From JAILZP01 sp037444185 (GTDB lineage: Bacteria > Bacillota > Desulfotomaculia > Desulfotomaculales > Desulfocucumaceae): a DNA stretch of 64,000 bases. Below the pieces are notes generated by a model. The model had not been told where the DNA came from. It worked only from the letters and a program-made list of their open reading frames with translations, and ran no database searches. The position numbers were made by a program, and so were the translations under genes. The DNA is taken from contig JBBIMW010000006.1 of NCBI GenBank assembly GCA_037444185.1, positions 26,745 to 90,744 of the forward strand, read 5' to 3'. Positions 22,738 through 31,820 of the stretch are shown here, piece by piece. The stretch's first letter is position 1. Every line of letters starts with the position of its first letter.

Positions 22738-22920
22738 GTGAGCTCGAAGAAAACAGCACAATACGGCCACCCTTCCCTGGACAGAAAAACAAGCCCCAAT
22801 ACTGCCAGTGGATTTGAGAATCCCATCATCAAAGTGAGTGTGTCCGGGGGAGTGGTTTATAACGGCCTTGAGATCTTTTGGGCAAAACAGATGTGTGAAT
22901 CGAAGGAATACAGCACATGA
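22738..22920 (+). CDS. Short hypothetical protein, 60 aa
   Basis: Not recognised. A GTG at 22738 follows AAGGAGGG by nine bases, an almost ideal ribosome site, and opens 60 codons (SSKKTAQYGHPSLDRKTSP...). The product is small, basic and soluble. The preceding 22640-22735 is AT-rich and could hold a promoter. The good ribosome site is the main support; there is no domain evidence. Confidence 0.4.
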   Translation: MSSKKTAQYGHPSLDRKTSPNTASGFENPIIKVSVSGGVVYNGLEIFWAKQMCESKEYST

Positions 22921-22948
22921 AGACAGCGCCGCAACACAGCTGGAGTTT

Positions 22949-23815
22949 TCAATTGTCCAGCCCCGTCGGCCTCCTGCCGCCCAAAGCTTTCTGACACTGC
23001 CTTATTGCCCCGGTGGATCCCTTGGAGGGGGCATATACATAAGGCTTTCTGAATTTGCTGCACATCGCCTCGACGGCCGGCATGCGGTGGGACATCATCT
23101 CCGTCACCATCACCACCACGTCGGCCTGGCGAACCTTGGACTCCACCGTCTTGCCGGAACCTCCCTGGAAACCGGACTCCCAAAGGAACCTGGCCCCCCT
23201 TCTCTCGAACATTTTCTTGAAGGATTCCTTGTACAGGTCCGCCCCCACCACCAAAACCGTACGGTCGGCCAGCAGCGGATCACCGACATCCAGTCTGGAT
23301 CTCTCCCCGGACTCTTCCAGGGCGCGTCTCCGGACAGGGACCGTGCGGTCCGGCAGTCCAGCCTCGTCAAACTTCCATGCAATCCTGGCCCCGGAAAAAT
23401 CCCCCTTCATATACCCCACTTCCACCAGATCGCCCTCTTCCAGGCGCATGCCCCTGACCTCGGCGGGTCTTAGGCTGATCAGTTCTCCATCCTTCTCGCT
23501 GTATATCATCCATACTCCGCCATGGCAAATCAGCGGACCCACCACCGAAACCCTTTCCGATTCCTCCTCCGGTTCCCGGCGCTCCTCCACGGAAAACTCG
23601 TAAAGCACTGAATCCCCCAGTTTCCCCAGGGGTACCGCCGACATCAGGTCTCCGCCCTTAATGCCAAGCCTCCGCACCCATATTTCCGGCACGAATATTT
23701 CTTCCCCTGAACCCGTTTTTATCACGCCTCCCCTGGGCAGGCGCAAAAACTCCCCCCGGTACACTATATCATCTTTTTCATCCCGGCAATTCATGACATA
23801 ACACCCCACCCGCAA
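22949..23815 (-). CDS. DUF2325-domain protein
   Basis: 288 residues. The C-terminal 90 residues (about 195-288, RTVLVVGADLYKESFKKMFERRGARFLWESGFQGG...VVVMVTEMMSHRMPAVEAMCSKFRKPYVYAPSKGSTGAIRQCQ) match the DUF2325 fold, a small Rossmann-like domain found in many Firmicutes with unknown function. The N-terminal part is a beta-rich region of uncharacterised kind. No signal peptide or membrane segment. Single gene, starting at ATG 23815; nothing nearby indicates its role. Confidence 0.75.
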   Translation of the reverse strand: MRVGCYVMNCRDEKDDIVYRGEFLRLPRGGVIKTGSGEEIFVPEIWVRRLGIKGGDLMSAVPLGKLGDSVLYEFSVEERREPEEESERVSVVGPLICHGGVWMIYSEKDGELISLRPAEVRGMRLEEGDLVEVGYMKGDFSGARIAWKFDEAGLPDRTVPVRRRALEESGERSRLDVGDPLLADRTVLVVGADLYKESFKKMFERRGARFLWESGFQGGSGKTVESKVRQADVVVMVTEMMSHRMPAVEAMCSKFRKPYVYAPSKGSTGAIRQCQKALGGRRPTGLDN

Positions 23816-23857
23816 GCCGCCCTTTCGGAGTTCTGAGTTCCGCCGCTCGGCAGGGCG

Positions 23858-23982
23858 GCTTTATTAATGTATAGAAAATTATGCTTTCATAAATTTTGTG
23901 GATAAATTAAATAAGGCTCCTTTTATTCTTGATTCTGGCTCCTGGATTCTGGATTCCAGTTGCCTGAAGGGCTAATTTGTTC
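23858..23982 (-). repeat. Dispersed ~125-bp intergenic repeat, copy 2 (inverted)
   Basis: Reverse-complement relative of 8526-8651 and 47967-48094, with more substitutions (for example GGGC-type end hairpin reduced to GCCCTTCAGGC). It again ends in a GCCGC/GCGGC hairpin with a different loop (about 23842-23859). Lies between the DUF2325 gene and the IclR regulator. Confidence 0.8.
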
Positions 23983-24013
23983 TTATTTTATTATTTTATA
24001 TAAGTCAAGTGCT

Positions 24014-24041
24014 TAAAACAACGTTTTGGCTTCCGAAACCG
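24014..24041 (+). promoter_or_regulatory. Candidate operator, site C, upstream of the IclR gene
   Basis: AAC-N3-GTTTT-N4-T-N-CGAAAC arrangement, same spacing as the sites at 26834-26861 and 29107-29134. It lies about 93 bases before the IclR start, so it suggests autoregulation. Inferred from shared pattern only. Confidence 0.5.
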
Positions 24042-24133
24042 ACTGTTTGGAGAAAAATCTTTGCCGCTGCGCATTGGAGAAGTTATATTTAAGCTGCACA
24101 GACAATCGCTTTGAAATAAGAGGAGGCCCGCAG

Positions 24134-24928
24134 ATGGCTGAACACTCCCTGGAAAACCCGGTGCATTCGGTGGAAAGGGCTTTATCCATACTGGAAGCCC
24201 TTGGACAAAAAACCCAGGGATACGGCTGTACAGAACTGGGACAGCTGCTGGGCCTGCATAAAAGCACCGTGCACAGGCTTATATCAACCCTCCAGGCATA
24301 CGGCTTCGCTGAGAAGGATCCCGTCACCGATCGCTACAGGCTGGGCAACAGAATAATATATCTGGGAATGGAGGCGCTAAACAGCCTGGACTTCCGCAAG
24401 GTGGCCCTTCCATATATGGTGGAGCTGGTTGAAATATCCAGGGAGACGGTTCAGCTGGCGATCCTGGACAACGGCGAGGTTCTCTTCGTGGAGCGGGACC
24501 ACTCCCCGGAGGCAATTACAGTCAACCTGGGACTGAGGGGACCCGTACACTGCACGGCCGAAGGCAAGGCCTTGCTGGCCCACCTCCCCGTGGAGAATGC
24601 CATCAGCATACTAAAAAATGTAGATATGCGGCAGTTTACAATAAACACCATCACGGACCCCAACCACATGATCCACCACCTGGAAAAGGTCCGCTCCCAG
24701 GGTTTCGCCATCAACGCGGAGGAACTGGTGGAAGGGGTCAGGGCCATGGCTGCGCCGGTGTACAACCATACCGGCAAGGTCATTGCGGCCCTGAGCATCA
24801 CGGGGCCAAGCACCAGGCTCTCCCTAGAAAGGATATACAGGCTGGTCACTGTATTGAAAGAAACATGCACCTCCATATCAAACCAGATGGGCTACCGCGG
24901 CGGATACGCCCGCAAGGAACCGGGCTGA
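24134..24928 (+). CDS. IclR-family transcriptional regulator
   Basis: 264 residues: N-terminal winged helix-turn-helix (VHSVERALSILEALGQKTQGYGCTELGQLLGLHKSTVHRLISTLQAYGF) and C-terminal IclR effector domain (VELVEISRETVQLAILDNGEVLFVERD...HCTAEGKALLAHLP...FAINAEELVEGVRAMAAPVYNHTGKVIAALSITGP). ATG 24134 is preceded by AGGAGG; an upstream in-frame ATG at 24026 is less likely. IclR proteins often control acetate, glyoxylate or aromatic catabolism as tetramers. It heads a block of acyl-CoA synthetase, ActP symporter and acetyl-CoA synthetase genes, the likely regulon. Confidence 0.92.
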   Translation: MAEHSLENPVHSVERALSILEALGQKTQGYGCTELGQLLGLHKSTVHRLISTLQAYGFAEKDPVTDRYRLGNRIIYLGMEALNSLDFRKVALPYMVELVEISRETVQLAILDNGEVLFVERDHSPEAITVNLGLRGPVHCTAEGKALLAHLPVENAISILKNVDMRQFTINTITDPNHMIHHLEKVRSQGFAINAEELVEGVRAMAAPVYNHTGKVIAALSITGPSTRLSLERIYRLVTVLKETCTSISNQMGYRGGYARKEPG

Positions 24929-24985
24929 CGGCCGCAGTGCGGTCAATAAATATTTAGATTCTCAATTCAAAGGAGTTGTGCGCAG

Positions 24986-26689
24986 GTGAAAAACAGACAT
25001 CCCCAAGGCTCCGCTGCAAACAATAAAAGCAACCTTAACGACTATGACTCGGCCTATGCCACTTTCCGGTGGGAATATGCGGAAAAGGATCTCGGGTGGA
25101 GACAAGGCGAACCGGTGAATATAGCCCATGCCTGCGTTGATCGTCACGTTGCGGAGGGCAGGGGCGACCGGGTGGCCCTGATCAGCGTAAATGACGTCGG
25201 CAGAGAACAATACACTTTCAAAGACCTGCAAAATCTCACCAACAAGTTTGCCAACGCGCTAAAATCCATGGGCATCCGCAGGGGCGAAAGGGTTGTGCTG
25301 TTGTTGCCGGCGGGACCGGAGTTTTACATAAGTCTTCTTGGAACGGTAAAGACAGGGGCCATAGCCGTCCCCCTGCACACTAAATACATGGGTGACGCCA
25401 TAAAGAATTTTCTCCTGGATAGTGAACCTTCATGCATAATCACCGCTTCCCCTTTGCGGCAGCGAATTCCCAGGGAGGTGGTCCCGTCCCTGCGCAGGGT
25501 GATACTGGTGGATGACCGGAACAGTGAGTGGAGTTGGCATAACCTGCTGGCGTCTTCTGACGGGAACCCCGCCACGGAATGGATGAGCCGGGAGGATCCC
25601 ATGCTCCTTTTATATACATCGGGGTCGACCGGCAATCCCAAGGGAGTGGTCCACGTTCACGGGGGCGCCCCGCAATACTACCAAACCGGCCGCTGGGTGC
25701 TGGATCTTAAAGATCGTGACACATACTGGTGCACCGCCGACCCGGGCTGGGTAACGGGGATATCGTACGGGGTCTGGGCACCCCTCTTGAATGGAGCAAC
25801 CTCGATAACCTACGGCGGGCCTTTTGACGCCGACAGATGGTACAGCCTGCTGGAAAAAAATAGAATAACCATCTGGTACACCACTCCCACGAGCCTGAGA
25901 ATGCTGATGTCGGCAGGTGCCGGCAAGCTGCACCATTACAACCTGAAGTCTTTGAGGAAAATATTGAGTGTCGGGGAGCCATTAAACCCCATAGTCAACC
26001 GTTGGAGCCTGAGCGTATTCAACATGCCGGTCTATGACAGCTGGTGGATGACCGAAACAGGGGCCCTGATGATTGCCAATTTTTCCTGCCTGCCGGTAAA
26101 ACCGGGTTCCATGGGAAAACCTATCCCGGGTATTCATGCCGCAGTGATAAACGAGCGCGGCGAAGAGCTCCCCCCCCTGGAAATGGGACAGCTGGCCATT
26201 AAGTCAGGATGGCCCGCAATGATGAGGGATATATGGAAAGACAGAGACAAATACAATGAATACTTCCGTCTGTCACCCTGGTATCTTACCGGGGACCTGG
26301 CGTACAGGGATCGGGACGGCTATTTTTGGTTCCAGGGGCGTATCGACGATGTCATCAAGGTCGAAAGCGAAAGAGTGGGCCCCTTCGAGATTGAAAGCAA
26401 GCTGGCTGAGCATCCGGCCGTGAACGAGGCCGGGGTCATCGGCAAGCCGGACCCGATAAAGGGCGAAATAATCAAGGCGTTCATCGTTTTAAACAACAAT
26501 TACTCCTGGTCGGCGGAGCTGAAACAGGATATAAGTGAATTCATCAAAACCAGTCTGGCCCCACACCTGGTGCCTGATGAAATACAGATCTGCCCGGTCC
26601 TGCCCCGCACCAGAAGCGGCAAGTTGATGAGAAGAGTACTGAAATCCTGGGAATTGGGTCTGCCGGTATCAGAGATCACCATGGAGTAG
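24986..26689 (+). CDS. AMP-forming acyl-CoA synthetase (acetyl-CoA synthetase-like)
   Basis: 567-residue member of the adenylate-forming ligase family that makes acyl-CoA from a carboxylate, ATP and CoA through an acyl-AMP. Motifs: P-loop YTSGSTGNPKG, WWMTETGA (adenine/acyl-binding), GDLAYRDRDGYFWFQGRIDDVIK hinge, and the catalytic lysine K546 in RTRSGKLMRR. GTG start at 24986 ten bases after AAAGGAG. Shorter than Acs (about 650) and lacking its N-terminal extension, it resembles medium- or short-chain acyl-CoA ligases. 57 bases after iclR, so probably one operon. Substrate (acetate, propionate or longer) not decided. Confidence 0.88.
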   Translation: MKNRHPQGSAANNKSNLNDYDSAYATFRWEYAEKDLGWRQGEPVNIAHACVDRHVAEGRGDRVALISVNDVGREQYTFKDLQNLTNKFANALKSMGIRRGERVVLLLPAGPEFYISLLGTVKTGAIAVPLHTKYMGDAIKNFLLDSEPSCIITASPLRQRIPREVVPSLRRVILVDDRNSEWSWHNLLASSDGNPATEWMSREDPMLLLYTSGSTGNPKGVVHVHGGAPQYYQTGRWVLDLKDRDTYWCTADPGWVTGISYGVWAPLLNGATSITYGGPFDADRWYSLLEKNRITIWYTTPTSLRMLMSAGAGKLHHYNLKSLRKILSVGEPLNPIVNRWSLSVFNMPVYDSWWMTETGALMIANFSCLPVKPGSMGKPIPGIHAAVINERGEELPPLEMGQLAIKSGWPAMMRDIWKDRDKYNEYFRLSPWYLTGDLAYRDRDGYFWFQGRIDDVIKVESERVGPFEIESKLAEHPAVNEAGVIGKPDPIKGEIIKAFIVLNNNYSWSAELKQDISEFIKTSLAPHLVPDEIQICPVLPRTRSGKLMRRVLKSWELGLPVSEITME

Positions 26690-26833
26690 TCCGCCCGCCT
26701 GAGAGTCTGGGGTCGCCGGAGGCCGCAGTTGAACCCTGCAATAATGCAAAACAGATTTAATTTACGGCAATTAGACTGAAATTTATTAACATTCAATTTT
26801 ATTTAATGTATAAATAACAGTAGTCCGAAATAA

Positions 26834-26861
26834 CAGAACGATGTTTTTTTATGCGAAACAT
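26834..26861 (+). promoter_or_regulatory. Candidate operator, site A, upstream of the DUF485/ActP operon
   Basis: Same AAC-N3-GTTTT-N4-T-N-CGAAAC layout as sites B and C, with ATGTTT...AAACAT ends. It lies in the 296-base gap before the DUF485 gene; GTCCGA (26823-26828) and TCGGAC (26864-26869) flank it. No gene seen in the gap. Confidence 0.55.
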
Positions 26862-26985
26862 GGTCGGACAAAAACAGCCGAACGGGGGTGTCGCCCATGG
26901 CATAAAAACAACCGGCCGGGAAAAACCAAAAAGGTTTCTGGCTGATTGATTTATTGATTGAAAGAGGTAAAAGGGGGATTAAATA

Positions 26986-27291
26986 ATGGCCAGCATAAAA
27001 GAAATAGAAGGGTCCCAGGAATTCAGAAACCTGATCCGAAGCCGCTGGCAGGTGGCGATTGTTTTAACCATTTTGCAGTTTATAGCTTATTATGGCTTCA
27101 TCCTCATGGTCGCTTACGCCAAGCCCACCATGGCCATCAAAATAGGGACCGTCACCACCCTTGCCGTCATCATGGGCATGCTGGTGATCGTGGCCACCTT
27201 TATCCTGACCCTGATATACGTTTTGTGGGCAAATAAAAACTACGACAACAATGTCGTGGATCTGGTCAAAAAAATCCAGAGAGTGGGTTAG
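26986..27291 (+). CDS. DUF485 membrane protein, partner of ActP
   Basis: 101-residue protein with two hydrophobic helices (about residues 22-45 and 55-78), the DUF485/YjcH family. Seen: DPRFRxLxRxRWxVAI-like block SQEFRNLIRSRWQVAIVLTILQFIAYYGFIL. Members are nearly always encoded just upstream of a cation/acetate symporter, as here, and are thought to be an accessory subunit. ATG 26986 after GGGGG-rich site. Operon with actP (52-base gap). Confidence 0.9.
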   Translation: MASIKEIEGSQEFRNLIRSRWQVAIVLTILQFIAYYGFILMVAYAKPTMAIKIGTVTTLAVIMGMLVIVATFILTLIYVLWANKNYDNNVVDLVKKIQRVG

Positions 27292-27343
27292 TCCGCCGAA
27301 ACCTTGTCTTGTCCAGCCTAAAAATAAGGGGGGTTAAATTTAT

Positions 27344-28882
27344 ATGCAAACCACCGTCGGTCAACCTACTTTCCTGGCGATCATATTTTTCCTTGTATTC
27401 ATTTCCTTCACACTCTACATCACTTACCTGGCGGCCAAAAAGACGAAAACCACCACGGAATTCTACGCCGCAGCCCGGCAGATTACAGGCTTTCAGAACG
27501 GCGTAGCCCTGGCCGGGGATTACATGAGCGCCGCGTCCTTCCTGGGCATTGCCGGCTTGGTGGCCCTCAGCGGCTTTGACGGCATGATCTTCGCAACCGG
27601 GTGGCTGGTGGGCTGGCCGATTATGCTCTTTCTGATTGCCGAGCAGGTGCGCAACCTGGGCAAATACACCTTCGGCGACGTGGTGGCATACCGCCTGAAA
27701 AACCGCCCGATTCGGATTACCGTCGCCTCGGCCGGTATTGTCGTGGTTCTGTTTTATTTAATACCTCAAATGGTGGGCTCGGGCACTTTAATCAAATTAC
27801 TGTTCGGGTTTCCCTACGAGACAGCGGTAATGATCGTCGGCGCGGTAATGATCACATATGTGCTGTTCGGCGGAATGATCGCCACCACCTGGGTGCAAAT
27901 CATCAAAGCCGGCCTGCTGATAGGCGGCGTCACCATAATGATGATCATTGCCATGGCACACTTTTCCTTCAACCCGGTAAAGCTGTACTCCGCCGTCGCG
28001 GCAAAGTACGGGGGGGCCGCACTGCTTCCCGGCGGACTGGTTAAAAATCCCATTGACACCATTTCTCTGGGCCTGGCCCTGATGTTCGGCGTGCTGGGGC
28101 TGCCGCACATTCTGATGCGGTTCTACACCGTACCCGACGCCAAAGAGGCCCGCAAGTCCATCGCCTGGGCCACAGGCTGCATCGGATATTTCTACCTCAT
28201 GATCCCCATCGTGGGCTTCAGTTCCGCAGTGCTGGTGGGCAGGGAAATGATCGCCAAGATCGACAGGGGCGGCAACATGGCCGCGCCGCTGCTGGCTGAA
28301 TTCATCGGCGGGCCGGCCTTCCTGGGCTTCATCAGCGCCGTGGCCTTCGCCACCATTCTGGCGGTGGTGGCGGGACTCACCCTAGCCGGCGCCAGCGCAC
28401 TGGCCCATGACCTGTACACCAATGTCGTAAAGGGCGGCAAGGCCACTGAAGCTGAGCAGGTGCGGGTGGCCCGGGCGTGCACGTTGATCATCGGCGCCCT
28501 GTCAATACTGCTGGGCATCGTCTTCAAGGGCCAGAACGTGGCCTTCCTGGTGGGACTGGTTTTCGCCGTGGCCTGCAGCGCCAACTTCCCGGCCATATTC
28601 CTGTCCATTGTCTGGAAGAGGCTCACCACCCCCGGAGCCATTGCCTCCATCGTTGTGGGAGCCGCCTCGGCCATAATACTGATAATACTCAGCCCCACGG
28701 TATGGGTGACCATCTTGAAAAACCCCAAGGCCATTTTCCCGCTGGCCAATCCCGCCATCATCTCCATGCCACTAGCTTTCATCACGGCCTACGTAGTGTC
28801 GATGATGGCGCCGGAAAAGGAATCCGAAGAAAAATACGACGCCATGCGCACCAGGACCTACCTTGGGGTGGGGGCCGAATAA
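27344..28882 (+). CDS. actP: Sodium:solute symporter, cation/acetate ActP type
   Basis: 512-residue permease of the sodium:solute symporter family with about thirteen helices, matching ActP: EFYAAARQITGFQNGVALAGDYMSAASFLGIAGLVAL near residues 35-70, GTLIKLLFGFPYETAVM, LGLPHILMRFYTVPDAKEARKSI (SSS signature), and a C-terminal tail. It co-transports acetate (or a similar short carboxylate) with a cation. Slightly shorter than E. coli ActP. Preceded by its DUF485 partner and followed by a terminator and then acs, which would activate the acetate. Substrate is inferred from similarity and context. Confidence 0.9.
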   Translation: MQTTVGQPTFLAIIFFLVFISFTLYITYLAAKKTKTTTEFYAAARQITGFQNGVALAGDYMSAASFLGIAGLVALSGFDGMIFATGWLVGWPIMLFLIAEQVRNLGKYTFGDVVAYRLKNRPIRITVASAGIVVVLFYLIPQMVGSGTLIKLLFGFPYETAVMIVGAVMITYVLFGGMIATTWVQIIKAGLLIGGVTIMMIIAMAHFSFNPVKLYSAVAAKYGGAALLPGGLVKNPIDTISLGLALMFGVLGLPHILMRFYTVPDAKEARKSIAWATGCIGYFYLMIPIVGFSSAVLVGREMIAKIDRGGNMAAPLLAEFIGGPAFLGFISAVAFATILAVVAGLTLAGASALAHDLYTNVVKGGKATEAEQVRVARACTLIIGALSILLGIVFKGQNVAFLVGLVFAVACSANFPAIFLSIVWKRLTTPGAIASIVVGAASAIILIILSPTVWVTILKNPKAIFPLANPAIISMPLAFITAYVVSMMAPEKESEEKYDAMRTRTYLGVGAE

Positions 28883-28912
28883 ATCGCAAATGCAGGAAAA
28901 AATGCTGCCGCC

Positions 28913-28943
28913 ATAGCCAGGGTTTAATTCCTGGCTATTTTTT
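28913..28943 (+). terminator. Rho-independent terminator after actP
   Basis: ATAGCCAGG (28913-28921) pairs with CCTGGCTAT (28930-28938) around GTTTAATT, followed by six Ts. It separates the symporter operon from acs. Confidence 0.85.
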
Positions 28944-29106
28944 CTACGGCCGCAAATCCCGGCCGGGAATACCGTCAATCCATTTTTTAAGACGGGGTGA
29001 GCGCTGGCAACCGTTAAAGCTGCTCCAGCGTCATGCTAACCATTAATTTTTGCCTTTTGCCTGAAATATCTTAACTTTCTGTCGCCAATAGGTTAACCTA
29101 TATGTG

Positions 29107-29134
29107 TGAAACAGTGTTTTTCAATGCGAAACAT
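29107..29134 (+). promoter_or_regulatory. Candidate operator, site B, upstream of acs
   Basis: Pattern TGAAACA-GTGTTTT-TCAATG-CGAAACAT; the left part (GAAACAGTGTTTTTC) is palindromic around the central G. It matches sites A and C at 15 of 28 positions when all three are aligned. It lies 55 bases before acs. Confidence 0.55.
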
Positions 29135-29188
29135 CTATGGGTGACGAAGTCATTAGATAGGAAAATCAATCCTTAAGGAGGTTATCGC

Positions 29189-31141
29189 ATGTCTCAGCAC
29201 GAAGGCGCGCTGGAAGCTCTGCTTCAGGAGGACCGGGTTTTTTATCCGCCGCCGGCGTTTACCGCCCAAGCCAATGTTAAGGACAACAGCCTGTACGAAT
29301 TGGCCGGGGAAGACAGGGAGGGGTTTTGGGCCAGGATGGCCGGTCGGCTTGATTGGTACCGGGAATGGGACAAGGTGCTGGAGTGGACCCCCCCCTTCGC
29401 CAAGTGGTTCATCAATGGAAAACTGAATGTCTCCTACAACTGCATTGACCGCCACCTCAAAACATGGCGGAAAACGAAGGCGGCACTAATATGGGAGGGG
29501 GAGCCCGGTGACGACCGCATACTCACCTACCAGGATCTGTACCGGGAAGTCACCAAATGTGCCAATATGCTTAAAAAGATGGGAATCCAGCGCGGCGACC
29601 GGGTCACCATCTATCTGGGGATGATCCCTGAACTGCCCATCACCATGCTGGCCTGCGCCCGGATAGGGGCCCCGCACAGCGTGGTTTTCGGAGGGTTCAG
29701 CTCCGAATCGCTGGCCGACCGGATCAATGACTGCCAGGCGAAATTGCTTGTCACGGCAGATGGCGGCTGGCGCAGGGGAGGCATCGTTCCGCTGAAGAAA
29801 AACTGTGACGACGCACTGACGAAATGCCCCTCAGTGGAAAAGGTGCTGCTGATCAGGCGCACCGGCCAGGATATTGATTTTGTAGAGGGACGGGACTTCT
29901 GGTACCATGACTTGATTCAGGACGCCCCCATCGGCTGCGAGCCGGAACACATGGACGCCGAAGACCCCCTGTTCATTCTGTACACCAGCGGGTCCACAGG
30001 GAAGCCCAAGGGGGTACTGCACACCACCGGTGGCTATCTCACCGGAGTGGCCGCCACCCATCATTATATCTTCGACATCAAGGACGACGACATATTCTGG
30101 TGCACCGCCGACATCGGCTGGGTCACCGGGCACAGCTATATTATATACGGCCCGCTGGCCAACGGCTGCACCAGCGTGATGTATGAAGGCAGCCCGGACT
30201 GGCCGGCCAGGGACCGTTTCTGGGCCATTATAGAAAAATTCGGGGTTAACATACTGTACACCGCCCCCACCGCCATCCGGGCCTTTATGAAGTGGGGAAC
30301 GGAATGGCCGGAGAAAAGGGATCTGTCCACCCTGCGGTTACTGGGCTCCGTGGGCGAACCCATCAACCCGGAAGCCTGGATGTGGTATTACAAGCATATT
30401 GGAGGGGAAAGGTGCCCCATCGTAGATACATGGTGGCAAACCGAAACCGGGATGATTCTGATCTCTCCCCTCCCCGGAGTCACTCCCACCAAGCCTGGAT
30501 CCGCCACTGTGCCCTTCCCCGGCGTGGACGCTGAAATATGGAGCCCCTCCGGCACTCCGTTGACAAAGGGATCGGGGGGGTATCTGGTGATCAAATCCCC
30601 CTGGCCGGCCATGCTCCGCACTGTGTATGGCGATCCCGACCGCTACGTGCAGCAGTATTTCAGCAAGTTCGAAAATACGTATTTTACCGGTGACGGGGCG
30701 AAGTGGGACAGCGACGGCTATTTCTGGATTATGGGCCGGGTGGACGACGTGATAAACGTCAGCGGTCACCGATTGGGGACCATGGAAATAGAAAGCGCCC
30801 TGGTGGATCACCCGGCGGTGGCTGAGGCCGCGGTGATAGGCAAGAGCCACGAATTGAAAGGCCAGGCGGTGGCGGCCTTCGTCACCCTGAAGGAGGGCAT
30901 AGATGTTACGGAGGAGTTGAAAACCGAGGTAAAGTCCCATGTAGCCAAGAAAATAGGCGCCCTGGCCAGGCCCGACGATTTATATTTCACCGCCGAACTG
31001 CCCAAGACCAGGAGCGGTAAAATTATGCGCCGCCTGCTAAGGGACATAGCCGAAGGGCGCGCCCTGGGGGACACCACCACCCTGGCTGACCCCGGCGTAG
31101 TGGCGGGCCTCAAGGATCGATACGAGTCCAGCGAGGGATAG
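29189..31141 (+). CDS. acs: Acetyl-CoA synthetase (AMP-forming)
   Basis: 650-residue enzyme converting acetate, ATP and CoA to acetyl-CoA in two steps. Family features: FINGKLNVSYNCIDRHL and N-terminal Acs domain (about residues 40-100), LYTSGSTGKPKGVLHTTGGY P-loop, VDTWWQTETGMIL, TGDGAKWDSDGYFWIMGRVDDVINVSGHRLG, and K611 in TRSGKIMRR, the catalytic lysine and the residue acetylated to switch off Acs in other bacteria. ATG 29189 with AAGGAGG. It has its own promoter region with operator-like site B. AcuA, the acetyltransferase for such lysines, is at 54798. Acts in the cytoplasm on acetate imported by ActP. Confidence 0.97.
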   Translation: MSQHEGALEALLQEDRVFYPPPAFTAQANVKDNSLYELAGEDREGFWARMAGRLDWYREWDKVLEWTPPFAKWFINGKLNVSYNCIDRHLKTWRKTKAALIWEGEPGDDRILTYQDLYREVTKCANMLKKMGIQRGDRVTIYLGMIPELPITMLACARIGAPHSVVFGGFSSESLADRINDCQAKLLVTADGGWRRGGIVPLKKNCDDALTKCPSVEKVLLIRRTGQDIDFVEGRDFWYHDLIQDAPIGCEPEHMDAEDPLFILYTSGSTGKPKGVLHTTGGYLTGVAATHHYIFDIKDDDIFWCTADIGWVTGHSYIIYGPLANGCTSVMYEGSPDWPARDRFWAIIEKFGVNILYTAPTAIRAFMKWGTEWPEKRDLSTLRLLGSVGEPINPEAWMWYYKHIGGERCPIVDTWWQTETGMILISPLPGVTPTKPGSATVPFPGVDAEIWSPSGTPLTKGSGGYLVIKSPWPAMLRTVYGDPDRYVQQYFSKFENTYFTGDGAKWDSDGYFWIMGRVDDVINVSGHRLGTMEIESALVDHPAVAEAAVIGKSHELKGQAVAAFVTLKEGIDVTEELKTEVKSHVAKKIGALARPDDLYFTAELPKTRSGKIMRRLLRDIAEGRALGDTTTLADPGVVAGLKDRYESSEG

Positions 31142-31160
31142 AACGCAGTTACCTATTTCG

Positions 31161-31190
31161 CCGGCGGCTCTATCAGCCGCCGGTTTTTTT
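31161..31190 (+). terminator. Rho-independent terminator after acs
   Basis: CCGGCGGCT (31161-31169), loop CTATC, AGCCGCCGG (31175-31183), then seven Ts. A perfect nine-base-pair stem. Confidence 0.92.
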
Positions 31191-31224
31191 CGTTTATGAA
31201 AACGACAACCGTGTGGCGCGGGAG

Positions 31225-31734
31225 TCAGGGGTCTGAGTTCTGAAACCTGAAGTATGGCAGCCGCGGCTTCAAGACGGCGAAAACCATTCTGGACAGCAGA
31301 TAGCTGACCAGAAAAGTGAAAAAATACCCGCCGGCCCAATCAATCATCAGCAGTGGAAACTCAATGCCGCTGAACCTGGTATGCATCCAGGCCAAGGCAA
31401 AGAAAGCCGGCCACAGGTAGGCCGCCGAAAGCCCAAACATACCGAAAAACAAAAGCCCGAAAGTATCGTTGGCCTCCCGGTTCACCACCTTATAATTGGT
31501 TTTTTCTTTCAAGCGCAGAGCCACCATTGACATCTCGTTCAATTCGGCGAGACGGCTGTTTAACCTGGAATAATGGCCCCGGTTGACCCGGAATACCAGT
31601 GACGTGGTAAAGTCTCCTATGACCACGGTTATTATGGCCAGTAAAAACGTGCCGATGAAATAGTCGGGCACTGCCCAGCCCGTTATACCATACAGCTGGA
31701 TCAACAACCCGTCCAGCAAGACCCACCAGTCCAC
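31225..31734 (-). CDS. Small integral membrane protein of unknown family
   Basis: 169 residues, not confidently recognised. A membrane segment near residues 28-48 (FIGTFLLAIITVVIGDFTTSLVF), a charged helical stretch (RLNSRLAELNEMSMVALRLKEKTNYKVVNREANDT), then two or three more hydrophobic stretches (FGLLFFGMFGLSAAYLWPAFFALAW, GGYFFTFLVSYLLSRM). That arrangement recalls the Oxa1-superfamily DUF106 proteins, but the similarity is only topological. It follows the TauE gene on the same strand with an 86-base gap. Function unknown. Confidence 0.7.
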   Translation of the reverse strand: MDWWVLLDGLLIQLYGITGWAVPDYFIGTFLLAIITVVIGDFTTSLVFRVNRGHYSRLNSRLAELNEMSMVALRLKEKTNYKVVNREANDTFGLLFFGMFGLSAAYLWPAFFALAWMHTRFSGIEFPLLMIDWAGGYFFTFLVSYLLSRMVFAVLKPRLPYFRFQNSDP

Positions 31735-31820
31735 TCAGTCCCACCCCGCTTGCATGTATTGTCCACCGGGGGCCGGCGTTTTCAAGCACCCGCCGACCCC
31801 GTCCCGAAGACCATGAACCA

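Larger units (their letters stand above)
28883..29188 (+). other. 306-base intergenic region before acs
   Basis: Holds the actP terminator (28913-28943), a candidate operator (29107-29134) and the AAGGAGG site before acs. The middle, 28944-29106, shows no gene and no clear motif. Confidence 0.5.

Noticed and set aside
24926..24985. Palindromic CCGCA-G-TGCGG downstream of iclR as a terminator
   Set aside because: A one-base loop cannot form a hairpin and no T-run follows; iclR and the ligase gene are more likely co-transcribed.
28990..29030. TGGCA...GCTGC near 29003 as a second sigma-54 promoter before acs
   Set aside because: The GG-N10-GC spacing does not hold (the expected GC is AG).
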